A DNA stretch of 27,931 nucleotides from JBOHRE01 sp050732635 (GCA_050732635.1 JBOHRE010000039.1:1-27931), one strand, 5' to 3'. Shown: positions 1 through 9,048, counted from the stretch's first letter. Notes: a model not told the origin generated them from the sequence alone. A program made the numbers and translations.

Positions 1-1990
1 GCGCGGCAGTGAGCAGCGAGAGTGGCAGCGCGAGGACGGCGGCCGCCGCGTCGGCAACGGCGGCGGTGAAGGCACGCCGGGCCAGCACGAGGCGCGCTGG
101 CGGGCGAGCGGGCAGCACGCGGAGCCGGGCGGTTGCGCCAGTCTCGGTGACCGCGAGAGCATGCGCCGTGCGATCCGAGCTGGTGAGAAGCACCGGATCG
201 GTGGCCAGTGGTCGGCCCTGATCGAAGGTGATTCGCTCCGCAATCCAATCGGCGTAGGCACTCCACCGGTAAGCGACGAGTGAGCCGCTGCCGATACCGA
301 TCACATGCAGCGCCTCACCCGGCCCGACGAGCACACAAGGTCGGCCGTCAATGCGCATGTCATCGGGGATCGCCGCGCGTCCACCGGTGACATCCTCGAG
401 GCGCCAGCCACCGTCGGCCGCACACCACCCGTGAAGCAACTCGCCGGCCTGCCCCCTCGCGAACACATGCGTCACGCCGACGCTGTCAATCGCGCCTGCC
501 AGCGGACCTCCCACCTGGAGCTGGGCACCTTCACGGCCCGACTCTGCGCTCAGGTCGCGCAGCCGCCAGCCCGCGGCTGCCGTCCACCTGAAATGCAGCA
601 CGGTGCCGGCGGCATCCCGCGCGAGTACGTGGATGATCCGGCGTCTGTCGTCGATCAGCGGCAATGGATCGCCTTCGATACGACTGCGCCGGTCGGCGCG
701 CAGACCGGCGCTGACATTCTCGGCAAACCACTGGGCTGCGTGGCGCCGGTAGTGGATCAGTTCGCCGTCCACGCCGCGTGCGAAGATGTGGAGCGCGCCG
801 TCGCGGCCCGTCCGTGCAACCGGCTTGCCGGCGATCAGCACGCGTTCGGACGCGGCACCGGCAGCGCTCACGTCGTTCGCCTGCCAGCGGCCGAGCCAGG
901 AGCGCGAGTAATGCAGCAGCTGACCACGACGTGTGCCGAATACGTGCGTGGTGGTCCCATGCGCGAGCATGGCGAGCTCGGCATCGCTGTCGAGCCGGAA
1001 CGCGGAGCCGATGCGGCGCAGCGCCGTGATGCTGCGTACACCCCACCCCAATAGCGGTCGCTGCACGAACAGCAGCAGCTCACCAACCGGATTCGTGGTC
1101 AGGAAGGTGGGGCGCGATCCCGGTAGCGCGAGTAGCTGACCCGCGGGGCGCAAAGCCTCGGTGCTGCGGGCCGTATCGGGTACACTTCGCCCGCCCGCCC
1201 GGCGGCCATCGAGCGCGTGATGCGCGATGCCGCCACCACGCGCGGGGCCGAATACGTGCACGCGCGACCGATACTCTGCTGCGACGAACGCGCCTGCGGC
1301 GAGGGCGGAAGCGCCGGCGCCGCCGATCGGCGCGTCCAGCTGGATCCGTGCCGGCAGCGTGCGGTCGTAGGGCACGGCGAAAAAGCCGTGAACGCGTTCG
1401 CGCGCAGCGAGCGTCGCCTCGAGAGCTCCGCCGCGTGGGCCCGCCCGAAAGGTCAGCCGCACCGTGTCCTGCCCGGGCCGCGTGGGATCGTAGACCCAGA
1501 GCGAGACGCGGCGGGCGGCCCGATCGTGGTCGTAGCGGTACGCCAGAACCTGCGGATTCTCCGACGGATTCGCGAAAACGCCGCTCGTCCGTACAACCCA
1601 GAGCAGCACTGGAACACCGGCATCGAGACTGCGCCGCGCCTTCAACCATTCACGGCGCGTCAGCTCCGCGGTCCCCGGATCGCCCGGACGGCCGCCTTCC
1701 GCAGCCAGCCGCTGCCACGTCACCACACGCGCCCAGTCGGACCTCGCCAGCGCGTTCGCCTGACGCTGGAGCAGCTCGAGAAAGAGCGGGTGGGCGGGCC
1801 CCGGCGGGACCAGGTCACGCGCCACTGCGCGGCCGGCCAGGAAGCGGTCCAGCGCAGCCCAACACATGCCGCCGCAGAGGCCGAACGCCGGGGACAGTGG
1901 GGCGCCGAGGCCGAGTAGTTGCCCGGGAATCGAAAAATGGCTCGCGAACGGGAAGCCGTGTTGTGACGGGATGAAGCTCGGGCCACGCAT
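1..1990 (-). CDS. C39/papain-like N-terminus fused to C-terminal propeller-like repeats (C-terminus cut by window edge)
   Basis: One frame stays open on the minus strand from the ATG at 1990 to the left edge (about 663 codons, no stop), so the gene continues outside. An AGGAG ribosome site lies about 8 nt before the ATG. The N-terminal 170 residues look like a C39/papain-like cysteine peptidase fold: GLCGGMCWAALD at residues 37-48 (Cys39, Cys43) and VLAYRYD near 148-154, followed by a YDPTRPGQD strand. In relatives I remember, the second motif is preceded by His; here it reads N145-P146-Q147, so the His appears lost. Residues about 330-640 carry at least five degenerate ~50-residue repeats of the type HxFARGxxGELxHYxW...W, such as LHIFARGVDGELIHY and THVFARGQAGELLHG, resembling PLL/tachylectin-like propeller lectins. 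There is no signal peptide. Function unknown; a pseudo-enzyme or binding protein is inferred. Confidence 0.75.
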   Translation of the reverse strand, partial: MRGPSFIPSQHGFPFASHFSIPGQLLGLGAPLSPAFGLCGGMCWAALDRFLAGRAVARDLVPPGPAHPLFLELLQRQANALARSDWARVVTWQRLAAEGGRPGDPGTAELTRREWLKARRSLDAGVPVLLWVVRTSGVFANPSENPQVLAYRYDHDRAARRVSLWVYDPTRPGQDTVRLTFRAGPRGGALEATLAARERVHGFFAVPYDRTLPARIQLDAPIGGAGASALAAGAFVAAEYRSRVHVFGPARGGGIAHHALDGRRAGGRSVPDTARSTEALRPAGQLLALPGSRPTFLTTNPVGELLLFVQRPLLGWGVRSITALRRIGSAFRLDSDAELAMLAHGTTTHVFGTRRGQLLHYSRSWLGRWQANDVSAAGAASERVLIAGKPVARTGRDGALHIFARGVDGELIHYRRHAAQWFAENVSAGLRADRRSRIEGDPLPLIDDRRRIIHVLARDAAGTVLHFRWTAAAGWRLRDLSAESGREGAQLQVGGPLAGAIDSVGVTHVFARGQAGELLHGWCAADGGWRLEDVTGGRAAIPDDMRIDGRPCVLVGPGEALHVIGIGSGSLVAYRWSAYADWIAERITFDQGRPLATDPVLLTSSDRTAHALAVTETGATARLRVLPARPPARLVLARRAFTAAVADAAAAVLALPLSLLTAA

Positions 1991-2263
1991 CCGAGGACTC
2001 CTGCCTGATGATATGAAGCTGTACCCGCGCGGGCTGGGGCCGGCGGCGTCCTGGGCGGTGCGGCGATCGTCTGGGTGCGGGGTACGGCTGAGGGGATAGC
2101 CAATGATGTGACCAAAGCTGCCCGGACGCAACAGGAGTCGGCCGGCCCCGCGGAAACACGCGGCCGCATGAGCCTCCGCGTCGCCGCCGCGGCAGCGCCT
2201 GGTCCGGGACGCTATACTTTCGCCGGCCCTTCCCTGGAGGCAGCCACGCGCGACGCGACGCCG

Positions 2264-3844
2264 GTGGTCCGCTTCAGCCTTTTCCTGCTGCTGTCGACAC
2301 TCCTCACTGGCGGCCAGCCCGCGGCCGCCCAGGAGCGGCCGAATATCCTGCTTCTCTTCTCCGATGATCACGCGGCGCATGCCCTTTCGGCCTACCGCGA
2401 GCACCTGGCGTATGGGGCGCCGCTCCCGGACACACCCAACCTCGACCGCCTGGCCCGCTCAGGAATGCTGTTCGTGAATGCGTTCGTGACCAACTCGATC
2501 TGTGCGCCGAGCCGGGCCACTGTGTTGACCGGGCAGTACGGGCACCTGAACGGCGTCATGACCAACCGCGAGGTCTTTCATCCCGCGAACGTCACGTTTC
2601 CGGCGTTGCTGCGCGAGGCGGCGTACGAGACGGCGCTGATTGGCAAGTGGCACCTGAAGAGCGAGCCCCGCAGCTTCGATCACCACGAGATTCTTCTCGG
2701 CCAGGGTCCCTACTACAACCCGGTCCTGATCACCGGCAACGACACGGTAGCGTACGAGGGCTACACGCAGGACGTGATCACGGACCGTGCGCTCCTCTGG
2801 CTGGAGCAGCGCGCTGCTGCGCCGGAGCCGTTTCTGCTGCTGCTCCACTACAACGCGGCGCATCGCTGGTGGGATCCGGGGCCGGAGCAGCTCGGCCTCT
2901 ACCGGGACACCGTGCTGGCAGAGCCGGCGACCTTCTGGGACGACGCGTCCGGTCGTGCCTCGCCGGCTCGCGATCCGGAGATGAGAATCGCACTCGATCT
3001 CTTCGACCGTGACCTCAAGCTCGAGCCGCCCAACAACCTGACCGTCGCCCAGCGCCAGGCGTGGGATGCCGCGTACGGTCCCGAAAACGACGCATTCCGC
3101 GCCCTGGCACTCGAGGGCGAGGCGCTCGTACGCTGGAAGTACCAGCGCTACATCGCGGATTACATGCGCGTCGTTGCGGCGCTCGACGCCAACATCGGCC
3201 GCGTTCTCGACGCGCTCGAGCGTAGCGGGCTGGCCGCCCGCACCGTCATTGTCTACACCTCCGACCAGGGCTTCTTCCTCGGTGACCACGGCTGGTTCGA
3301 CAAGCGTTGGATGTACGAGCCTTCGCTGCGGACGCCGCTCCTGGTGCGCTGGCCCGGCGTGACCCCAGCCGGGTCGATCAACCGCGATCTGGTGATGAAC
3401 CTCGACCTGGCGGAAACGTTTCTGGAGATCGGTGGCGTGCCGGTGCCGGCCGGAATGCAGGGCCGGAGCCTGGTGCCGCTGCTCCAGGGTCGGACACCCG
3501 TCGATTGGCGTGATGCGATCTACTACCAGTACTTCGAGTACCCCGACTGGCACATGGTGCGACGCCAGTACGGCGTTCGCACGCAGCGCTACAAGCTGGT
3601 GCACTACTACGAGGTGAACGAGTGGGAGCTCTTCGACCTGGCGCGCGACCCGCACGAACTCCACAGTCTGAGCGCCGATCCCGGCTACGCCGACGTCGTT
3701 GCGGCGCTGAAGCAGCGGCTCAGCCAGCTGCGGGCCGAGTTCCGAGTGCCGGACGACGATCCTGTCCCCTACATTCCCTTCGACGTCGCCCCGGAGTTCC
3801 GCCGCCCGGGCGTCGTCAGCGCCGACACGGCGAGGCTGTACTAG
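2264..3844 (+). CDS. Secreted sulfatase (formylglycine-type, arylsulfatase family)
   Basis: Hydrolyses sulfate esters, probably of polysaccharides or glycans, outside the cytoplasm. The chosen GTG start (2264) puts a signal peptide at the N-terminus (RFSLFLLLSTLL, then AAAQ) directly before the mature RPNILLLFSDD. The active-site motif C80-A-P-S-R84 is the Cys-type formylglycine signature (CxPSR), so a formylglycine-generating enzyme is needed. Metal-ligand residues are D34-D35 and the SDQGFFLGDHG segment; GKWHL supplies the conserved Lys/His. The C-terminal ELFDLARDPHELHSL is the usual end of the family. The 526 aa length is normal. The frame is open further upstream (ATG at 2168), but that would bury the signal peptide; a TATACT box (2213-2218) and a GGAGG (2236-2240) also argue for a start downstream of them, though the GGAGG is rather far from the GTG. 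No sulfatase-maturase or sugar-use gene adjoins it. Confidence 0.9.
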   Translation: MVRFSLFLLLSTLLTGGQPAAAQERPNILLLFSDDHAAHALSAYREHLAYGAPLPDTPNLDRLARSGMLFVNAFVTNSICAPSRATVLTGQYGHLNGVMTNREVFHPANVTFPALLREAAYETALIGKWHLKSEPRSFDHHEILLGQGPYYNPVLITGNDTVAYEGYTQDVITDRALLWLEQRAAAPEPFLLLLHYNAAHRWWDPGPEQLGLYRDTVLAEPATFWDDASGRASPARDPEMRIALDLFDRDLKLEPPNNLTVAQRQAWDAAYGPENDAFRALALEGEALVRWKYQRYIADYMRVVAALDANIGRVLDALERSGLAARTVIVYTSDQGFFLGDHGWFDKRWMYEPSLRTPLLVRWPGVTPAGSINRDLVMNLDLAETFLEIGGVPVPAGMQGRSLVPLLQGRTPVDWRDAIYYQYFEYPDWHMVRRQYGVRTQRYKLVHYYEVNEWELFDLARDPHELHSLSADPGYADVVAALKQRLSQLRAEFRVPDDDPVPYIPFDVAPEFRRPGVVSADTARLY

Positions 3845-3846
3845 GC

Positions 3847-5058
3847 CTACTCGTACCGCAGCGAGACGATCGGGTCGAGCATTGCCGCACGCCGGGCTGG
3901 CCAGATGCCGAAGAAGAGGCCAACGACCCCGGCGAAGCCGAACGCGAGCACGACCGCCTCCGGAGCCACGGCCGTATTCCAACCCGCCATGCGCTGCATC
4001 AGAACCGAGCTGCCGACACCCAATGCGCTGCCGAGCGCGCCGCCGGCCAGGCACAGCACGAGAGATTCCAGCACGAACTGGAGCAGGATGTCGCGACGCT
4101 TGGCGCCGAGCGCCTTGCGAATGCCGATCTCGCGTGTCCGCTCCGTGACGGAGACCAGCATGATGTTCATGATGCCAATGCCGCCGACCAGCAGCGAGAT
4201 CAGTGCAATGCCGGCAAGCAGGAACGTGAATGTGCGCGTCGTCTCCTCGAACGTCTCCAGCAGGCTGGTCTGATTCCGCACATTGAAATCGCTCTGCTCG
4301 CCCGGGCGGATCCGGTGCTCGCGACGCAGCACGCGGTCGACCTCCGCGAGCGCAGCGTCCATGGTCCGCTCACTGCTCGCCTTGACCGAGATCGCGCGCA
4401 CGTACTCCGTGCCGAACACGCGGAACTGTGCCGTCGCGAGTGGGACGTACAGCGTCTCATCCGGATTCTGCCACCCCTGCGAGCCCTTTTCCTCCAGGAC
4501 GCCGATCACCTCGAAGGGAATGCCGCGAATCTGGATGGTTTCGCCGATCAGCGCCGCGGAACTCGCCGCCTCCAAGCGCTCGCCGACCAGTGCGCCGAGC
4601 ACCACGATCCGACGTCGGCCGCGTTCCTCGCCCACCGTGAACAGACGGCCGGCCGCGCGCTCGAAGTTCTGGATGTCGAAGTAGCTCGGCCACGTGCCGA
4701 GCACCGACAGGTTCGCGTTCGTCCCGCCGTACTCGACCTGCTGCCGGCGCTCCATCTCCGGTGCTGCGCCAGCGACGTATTCCGGATCGGCGAGCAGGGC
4801 CTCGGCATCCTGCGCCGTGAGGCGCGCGTCGCCACGGTCGATGCCGCCGAAATAGTTCTGACCCGGCCGGACCGTGAGCACGTTGGTGCCCATCGACGCC
4901 AGCCGTTCCTGAACGTCACGCTGGGCCCCCTCGCCGAGCGCGACCATGGTGATGACTGCTGCAATCCCGATGATGATGCCAAGCGTCGTCAAAAAGGAGC
5001 GCAGCTTGTTCGCGCCGATCGCGCCGAAGGCGACGCGCAGGATCTCGCCGAGCAGCAT
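3847..5058 (-). CDS. ABC transporter permease, MacB/FtsX type
   Basis: Inner-membrane permease of a tripartite MacAB-like exporter. The 403 aa protein has the family layout: a first membrane helix at about 20-42 (TTLGIIIGIAAVITMVALGEG), a large periplasmic MacB_PCD domain, then three helices of the FtsX domain (around 280-300, 330-355 and 370-392), including GGIGIMNIMLVSVTERTREI and the IRKALGAKRRDI loop. Unlike E. coli MacB there is no fused ATPase; the ATPase is the separate gene two upstream. It is the last gene of the seven-gene operon, starting 10 nt after the adaptor gene stops. Its stop is only 2 bp from the stop of the convergent sulfatase gene. Substrate unknown; peptides, lipids, siderophores or drugs are all possible for this family. 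Confidence 0.93.
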   Translation of the reverse strand: MLLGEILRVAFGAIGANKLRSFLTTLGIIIGIAAVITMVALGEGAQRDVQERLASMGTNVLTVRPGQNYFGGIDRGDARLTAQDAEALLADPEYVAGAAPEMERRQQVEYGGTNANLSVLGTWPSYFDIQNFERAAGRLFTVGEERGRRRIVVLGALVGERLEAASSAALIGETIQIRGIPFEVIGVLEEKGSQGWQNPDETLYVPLATAQFRVFGTEYVRAISVKASSERTMDAALAEVDRVLRREHRIRPGEQSDFNVRNQTSLLETFEETTRTFTFLLAGIALISLLVGGIGIMNIMLVSVTERTREIGIRKALGAKRRDILLQFVLESLVLCLAGGALGSALGVGSSVLMQRMAGWNTAVAPEAVVLAFGFAGVVGLFFGIWPARRAAMLDPIVSLRYE

Positions 5059-5068
5059 CGCGCCGGCC

Positions 5069-6532
5069 TCAGCGCCTGCCGGCGCCCGGCACGACGCCGC
5101 TGGTGCGCTCGCGGAACCGCTCGAGCCTTTCCTGCTGTTGCTGCTGCAAGCGAGCCACCGACATCAGCACGACGCGCTCGCCAGGCTCGAGTCCCTGCAC
5201 GACTTCGGTGAAGTCCCAGTCGTTGACGCCGAGCATGACCATGCGCGGCTCGGGGCCGGCATCGGTCTGCACGAACACGATGCCCGGACGGACATCGCCC
5301 TGGGCGGCCGCGCCTGCGCCCGCCGGACCCCGCGTCGACGACCCGCCACGCGTCGCGAAGCAGTCGCGCAACGCGGCGCGATCGGCGTCGCTGATGCCCT
5401 GTCGCCCGCCCGCCGCACGCACCCGCTCGCGCAGCGCCGTGCACTGCTGGTCTTCCGCACCGGCGGCGGCGGTCGCTACAGCCGGCTGCGCCGGCTGTCC
5501 GTTGTCGTCAGCCGCCTGGCTGGCGGCAGAACCCTGACGGCCGTTCCGCATCATGCCGCGCATGGCCTGCTCGTCGAAGCCGAGAACCGCGCCAGCTGCG
5601 ACGGCGTCGCGCACTGCCACGACTGCGGCATTCGGTACCGCGACGGCATCAGCGCGGCGGGCCACCTCGACGCTGACTTCCGCGTTCATGCCCGGCTTGA
5701 GCAGCCCCTCCGGGTTGTCGAGCTGTACGAGTACTGGGAACATCGTGACGTTCTGCTCGACGACCGCCTGGGGTTCGATCTTCGTCACCTGGCCGGAGAA
5801 GGGACGGCCGGCGAACGCCTCGACTTCGACGCGCGCGCTCTGGCCCGGCCGGATCTTGCCGAGGTCGGTCTCATCGATCAGCGTGCGGACCTGCATCGTC
5901 GAGAGGTCCGCCATCAGCAACAGCGTCGTGCCGCCGGACATGTTCTGACTCGCGGAGGCGATGATCTGGCCGACTTCGATGCTCTTCTGGATGATCACGC
6001 CGTCGATCGGCGCGCGGATCGTCACGTCGTTCATGCGCTCGCGCGCGAGCTCCAGGTTCGTGCCTGCCTTCACGCGCTGCGCCCGGGCATTCGCCTCCTC
6101 CAGCGAGGCAGCCTCGAACTCCTGCTCGGTGATCACGCTGGCCTCACGGAGCTCGGCTGCTCGCCGGCGCTGCGCCTCGGCCGTCGCCAGGCGCGCGTCG
6201 GCGACCTCGAGATCCGCTTCCGCCTGAGCCAACGCGTTGCGCACATCACGCGGGTCGACCTCCGCCAGGAGGTCGCCGCGGCGCACCACGTCGCCGGTCT
6301 CGACCAGTAGCCGCAGGACCTCGCCCGACGCCTTCGATTTCACCTCGACCAGGCGGATCGGCTCGACCTGGCCGGCGGCCTCCGCGGTCACCTCCAGTGC
6401 CCGACGCTCGACGACCGCCGTCTCCGGAGCGGCCGGCGCCGCGCCCTCCGCCGTGCGTCCGCGTGTGTAGAACGCGCTCGCACCGAGTACGACGATTGCG
6501 CCAACGGCGGTTCCCTTGACCCACAGCTTCAT
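5069..6532 (-). CDS. Periplasmic adaptor (membrane fusion protein), MacA/HlyD family
   Basis: Links the permease to the TolC-like channel. An N-terminal membrane anchor (VGAIVVLGASAFY) is followed by a lipoyl-like half motif (SGEVLRLLVETGDVVRRGD), a coiled-coil hairpin (about 90-190), the second lipoyl half (IRAPIDGVIIQKSIEVGQ) and beta-barrel segments. The chosen start is ATG 6532, behind GAGGTGA; a GTG six bases upstream is possible. The 487 aa exceed typical MacA (about 370) mainly because of an insertion at about residues 318-412, rich in Ala/Gly/Gln, with two cysteines (C364, C391) flanking a predicted helical hairpin. The conserved C-terminal segment resumes after it (WDFTEVVQGLEPGE), ending in a Q-rich tail. 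The gene lies between the ATPase and permease genes of the same operon. Confidence 0.92.
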   Translation of the reverse strand: MKLWVKGTAVGAIVVLGASAFYTRGRTAEGAAPAAPETAVVERRALEVTAEAAGQVEPIRLVEVKSKASGEVLRLLVETGDVVRRGDLLAEVDPRDVRNALAQAEADLEVADARLATAEAQRRRAAELREASVITEQEFEAASLEEANARAQRVKAGTNLELARERMNDVTIRAPIDGVIIQKSIEVGQIIASASQNMSGGTTLLLMADLSTMQVRTLIDETDLGKIRPGQSARVEVEAFAGRPFSGQVTKIEPQAVVEQNVTMFPVLVQLDNPEGLLKPGMNAEVSVEVARRADAVAVPNAAVVAVRDAVAAGAVLGFDEQAMRGMMRNGRQGSAASQAADDNGQPAQPAVATAAAGAEDQQCTALRERVRAAGGRQGISDADRAALRDCFATRGGSSTRGPAGAGAAAQGDVRPGIVFVQTDAGPEPRMVMLGVNDWDFTEVVQGLEPGERVVLMSVARLQQQQQERLERFRERTSGVVPGAGRR

Positions 6533-6569
6533 ACTCACCTCAGCTCATTGCTGGAACGTTGTGCTGGCG

Positions 6570-7313
6570 TTAGCCGGCAGTCACCGGCTGCAGCCGTGTC
6601 CGTGTGTCTTGCGCGATGCGGCCGTCGTGCAGCTGAATCTGGCGGTGCGCGTGCGCCGCGATGTCGCGCTCGTGCGTCACGACGATCACGGTTTGACCGC
6701 GACCCTGGAGCTCGTCGAACAGCGTCATGATCTCGGCGCTGGTCGCGCTGTCCAGGTTGCCGGTGGGCTCATCGGCCAGCAGAATCGACGGCTCGTTCAC
6801 CAGCGCGCGCGCCACCGCGACGCGCTGGCGTTGTCCACCCGACAGCTCCGACGGCCGATGGGCCATGCGGTCGCCCAGACCGACCAGCTCCAGCATCTGA
6901 ATCGCGCGCCGCCGCCGCTCTGCCGTCGCCACGCCCGCATAGATCAGGGGCAGCTCGACATTGTGCAGCGCAGTCGCGCGCGGCAGCAGATTGAACGTCT
7001 GAAAGACGAACCCGATCTCGCTGTTTCGGATCCGCGCGAGCTCGTCATCATCCAGCTTCGAGACGGGCTGCCCATCCAACCAGTATTCGCCCGCTGTCGG
7101 CGTGTCCAGGCAGCCGATCAGGTTCATCAGCGTGGACTTACCGGAGCCGGACGGTCCCATGATGGCCACGTACTCGGCACGCTCGATCCGCAGATCCACG
7201 CCGCGCAGAGCATGGACGGTCTCGCCCTCGAGGACATAGTCCTTGACGAGTGCCTCGGTGCGGATCACCAGATCCACGGCGCCCGTGGCCTCCACTCCGA
7301 AAGCTCGCGGCAT
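6570..7313 (-). CDS. ABC transporter ATPase, LolD/MacB type
   Basis: Energises the exporter formed with the neighbouring permease. All catalytic motifs are present in the 247 aa protein: Walker A GPSGSGKS (53-60), Q-loop FVFQTFNLLPRAT, signature LSGGQ (157-161), Walker B ILLADEPTGNLD (177-188) and switch His214 (VVTHERD). TFNLLPRATALHNVELP is typical of the MacB/LolD/FtsE ATPase clade. The ATG at 7313 overlaps the TGA of the TolC-like gene by one base (TGATG), implying translational coupling; a GTG one codon upstream is a possible alternative. The stop lies 37 nt before the adaptor start. Confidence 0.95.
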   Translation of the reverse strand: MPRAFGVEATGAVDLVIRTEALVKDYVLEGETVHALRGVDLRIERAEYVAIMGPSGSGKSTLMNLIGCLDTPTAGEYWLDGQPVSKLDDDELARIRNSEIGFVFQTFNLLPRATALHNVELPLIYAGVATAERRRRAIQMLELVGLGDRMAHRPSELSGGQRQRVAVARALVNEPSILLADEPTGNLDSATSAEIMTLFDELQGRGQTVIVVTHERDIAAHAHRQIQLHDGRIAQDTRTRLQPVTAG

Positions 7314-8611
7314 CACAGCTCTCTCCCGGCGAGTGCCTCGATCTGCGCCAGCGCGATCTGGTACTCGTAACGCGAAGCGATCAGGTCGGCCTCGGCCGCT
7401 ACCAGGTTCTCCTCCGAGGTCAGCCGCTCGAGAATCGTCGATACGCCGAGCCGATACCGCTCCTGCTGCACGCGCAGGTCCTCCTCGGCGACCGTCACGG
7501 CTTCCGTAGCCAGTGCGATCTGCTGCTCAGCCAACTCGAGCGCGGCGAGCAGACTCTCGAGCTGGGCCCGGCTCGCCCGCCTCGCGTCCTCGAACTGGGA
7601 GCGCGCTACGCTGGCCTGGACCTCTGCGCGCGCGACCGCGTCTTCGCGCTGAAAGCGGTTGAAAACCGGGTACGAAACGCCCAGGCGCAGCGTCCAGCTC
7701 GTTCTGCCGTCGACCAGACGCGGGTCCTGGTTGTACCAGTCGTAGCCGCCGGACGCAGTGACAGTCGGCAGGTACTGGGCGCGGGATGCACGCAGGCTGG
7801 CTTCACTCGCGGCCGCATCGGCCTGCGCCGAGATCACCGTGGGGGCCTGCGCCGCGATCAGCTCGATCAGCGCGTCGCGGTCGAGGGACAACGGTCGCGG
7901 CTCGAGCGCGCCGTCCGACCTCGCGACGACAGGCCCCTCTGCACCGACCAACCGACCCAACGCGAACGCGGCGATCGTTCGCTGATTCTCGGCCTGGAGC
8001 AGCGCCTGCTTCGCGTTGGTCAACTCGAGCTGTGCACGCAGCACATCGGAGCGCGTGCCCGAGCCGACCTGCTCGCGACGCGTCGCCGCCTCGAGTCCCT
8101 CCCCGGCGCGCTGCAGGCGGGCTTCCGCGGAGCGGATCGTTTCATCCGCCCGCAGCGCATCGAAGAACGTGATCTTCGTCGTCAACGTCACGCCGTAGCG
8201 CTGCTCGACGAGCGATGCTTCCGATGCCGTCGTTTCCGCCCGCGAGCGCCGCAACTCGGCAGTACGACGGCCTCCGGAAAACAATTCGATCGAGCTCGAA
8301 AGGCCTGCGGAGTAGCTGTCCGAGGAGCCGGTCACGCTCGTGTTGGTCTGTGGATTGAACCGCTCCGTACTTGCCAGCGACGCGCCGGAGCCGACACTGA
8401 GGCTCGGCAGAAATGCACCCCACGCCGAACGCTCCGACCACCCGGCCGCGACCACGGAGCCCTCGGCCTGTGCGATCTGCGGGCTGTGTTGCAGCGCGAG
8501 CGCGATCGCCTGGTCCAACGTCACCTCCGCGACGGGCTTCTGCGCCGCCAGCGACACCGCGTTCACCAGCAGCACGCCAACCAGCGAGCCCGTCAATAGC
8601 CAATGCCTCAT
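7313..8611 (-). CDS. TolC-like outer-membrane efflux protein
   Basis: Outer-membrane channel of the export complex. The signal peptide (MRHWLLTGSLVGVLLVNAVSLAAQ) is followed by two tandem OEP repeats: TLDQAIALALQHSPQI opens the first, and alpha-helical barrel segments rich in Ala/Glu/Arg recur near 150-220 and 330-420, with beta-strand stretches (YSAGLSSSIELFSGG; TWTLRLGVSYPVFN). The 432 aa length is normal. The start ATG (8611) overlaps the TGA of the Spy-like gene (ATGA), with GGAGGAATAA as a strong ribosome site. The last codon TGA shares a base with the next ATG. Tight packing with ATPase, adaptor and permease argues for a dedicated outer-membrane component rather than a shared TolC. Confidence 0.93.
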   Translation of the reverse strand: MRHWLLTGSLVGVLLVNAVSLAAQKPVAEVTLDQAIALALQHSPQIAQAEGSVVAAGWSERSAWGAFLPSLSVGSGASLASTERFNPQTNTSVTGSSDSYSAGLSSSIELFSGGRRTAELRRSRAETTASEASLVEQRYGVTLTTKITFFDALRADETIRSAEARLQRAGEGLEAATRREQVGSGTRSDVLRAQLELTNAKQALLQAENQRTIAAFALGRLVGAEGPVVARSDGALEPRPLSLDRDALIELIAAQAPTVISAQADAAASEASLRASRAQYLPTVTASGGYDWYNQDPRLVDGRTSWTLRLGVSYPVFNRFQREDAVARAEVQASVARSQFEDARRASRAQLESLLAALELAEQQIALATEAVTVAEEDLRVQQERYRLGVSTILERLTSEENLVAAEADLIASRYEYQIALAQIEALAGREL

Positions 8612-9048
8612 TTATTCCTCCCGCCGCGGCCACGTTCGCCATCACGGCCGCGTTTCTCGTGATACGCCTTTCGCTCCGCGCGGATGCGCTCCTCCACCTC
8701 GCGCTGCGCAGGCGTCAGTACCGCTCGGATCTCCAGCCGCGTGGAATCGTAGATTCCCCGCACCTGCGACCGATGGCTGTCCCAGAACGCTTCCATCTGT
8801 GCGCGCCGTCGCTCCAGTATCGAGTCCACTCGAACCCGCTGCTCCGGCGTCAGCTCCAGCTGATCGAACAGGTCCGGCCCCCGATCATTCCGCTCCGGCC
8901 GCTCGGATCGCGGTTGTGGCGCGCCTTCCGTGGCGCTCACCGCACGCGTCACGGTCGCGCCCACCAGCCCGCCGACCAGGAAGGCCGCCGAAAGAATCGC
9001 CGCCCCCAGCAGCCGCGCGCGGCGCGGGGATCGCATCTCGTGCATCAT
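8608..9048 (-). CDS. Membrane-anchored Spy/CpxP-like (LTxxQ) periplasmic protein
   Basis: A 146 aa protein with a single N-terminal membrane helix (about 13-33, LLGAAILSAAFLVGGLVGA) and a helical, charged periplasmic part. Two LTxxQ motifs, LTPEQ (66-70) and LTPAQ (111-115), are the hallmark of the Spy/CpxP/ZraP group of periplasmic chaperones and stress sensors. The tail is Lys/Arg/Gly-rich (HEKRGRDGERGRGGRN). The chosen ATG (9048) overlaps the anti-sigma stop in TGATG; the adjacent ATG (9045) is equally possible. Position right after a sigma/anti-sigma pair suggests envelope-stress sensing or buffering; this is inference. No His/Met-rich metal site is visible. Confidence 0.8.
   Translation of the reverse strand: MMHEMRSPRRARLLGAAILSAAFLVGGLVGATVTRAVSATEGAPQPRSERPERNDRGPDLFDQLELTPEQRVRVDSILERRRAQMEAFWDSHRSQVRGIYDSTRLEIRAVLTPAQREVEERIRAERKAYHEKRGRDGERGRGGRNK

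Noticed and set aside
305..1918. Plus-strand open frames over the left-edge gene
   Set aside because: The minus-strand frame is open for about 663 codons with repeated motifs and a good ribosome site; the plus frames have no recognisable features.
2459..5211. Long open frames antisense to the sulfatase, permease and adaptor genes (2459-4054 minus, 3622-5211 plus)
   Set aside because: They are shadows of high third-position GC in real genes; composition is Arg/Ala/Pro-rich without domains, while the opposing frames carry complete family motifs.
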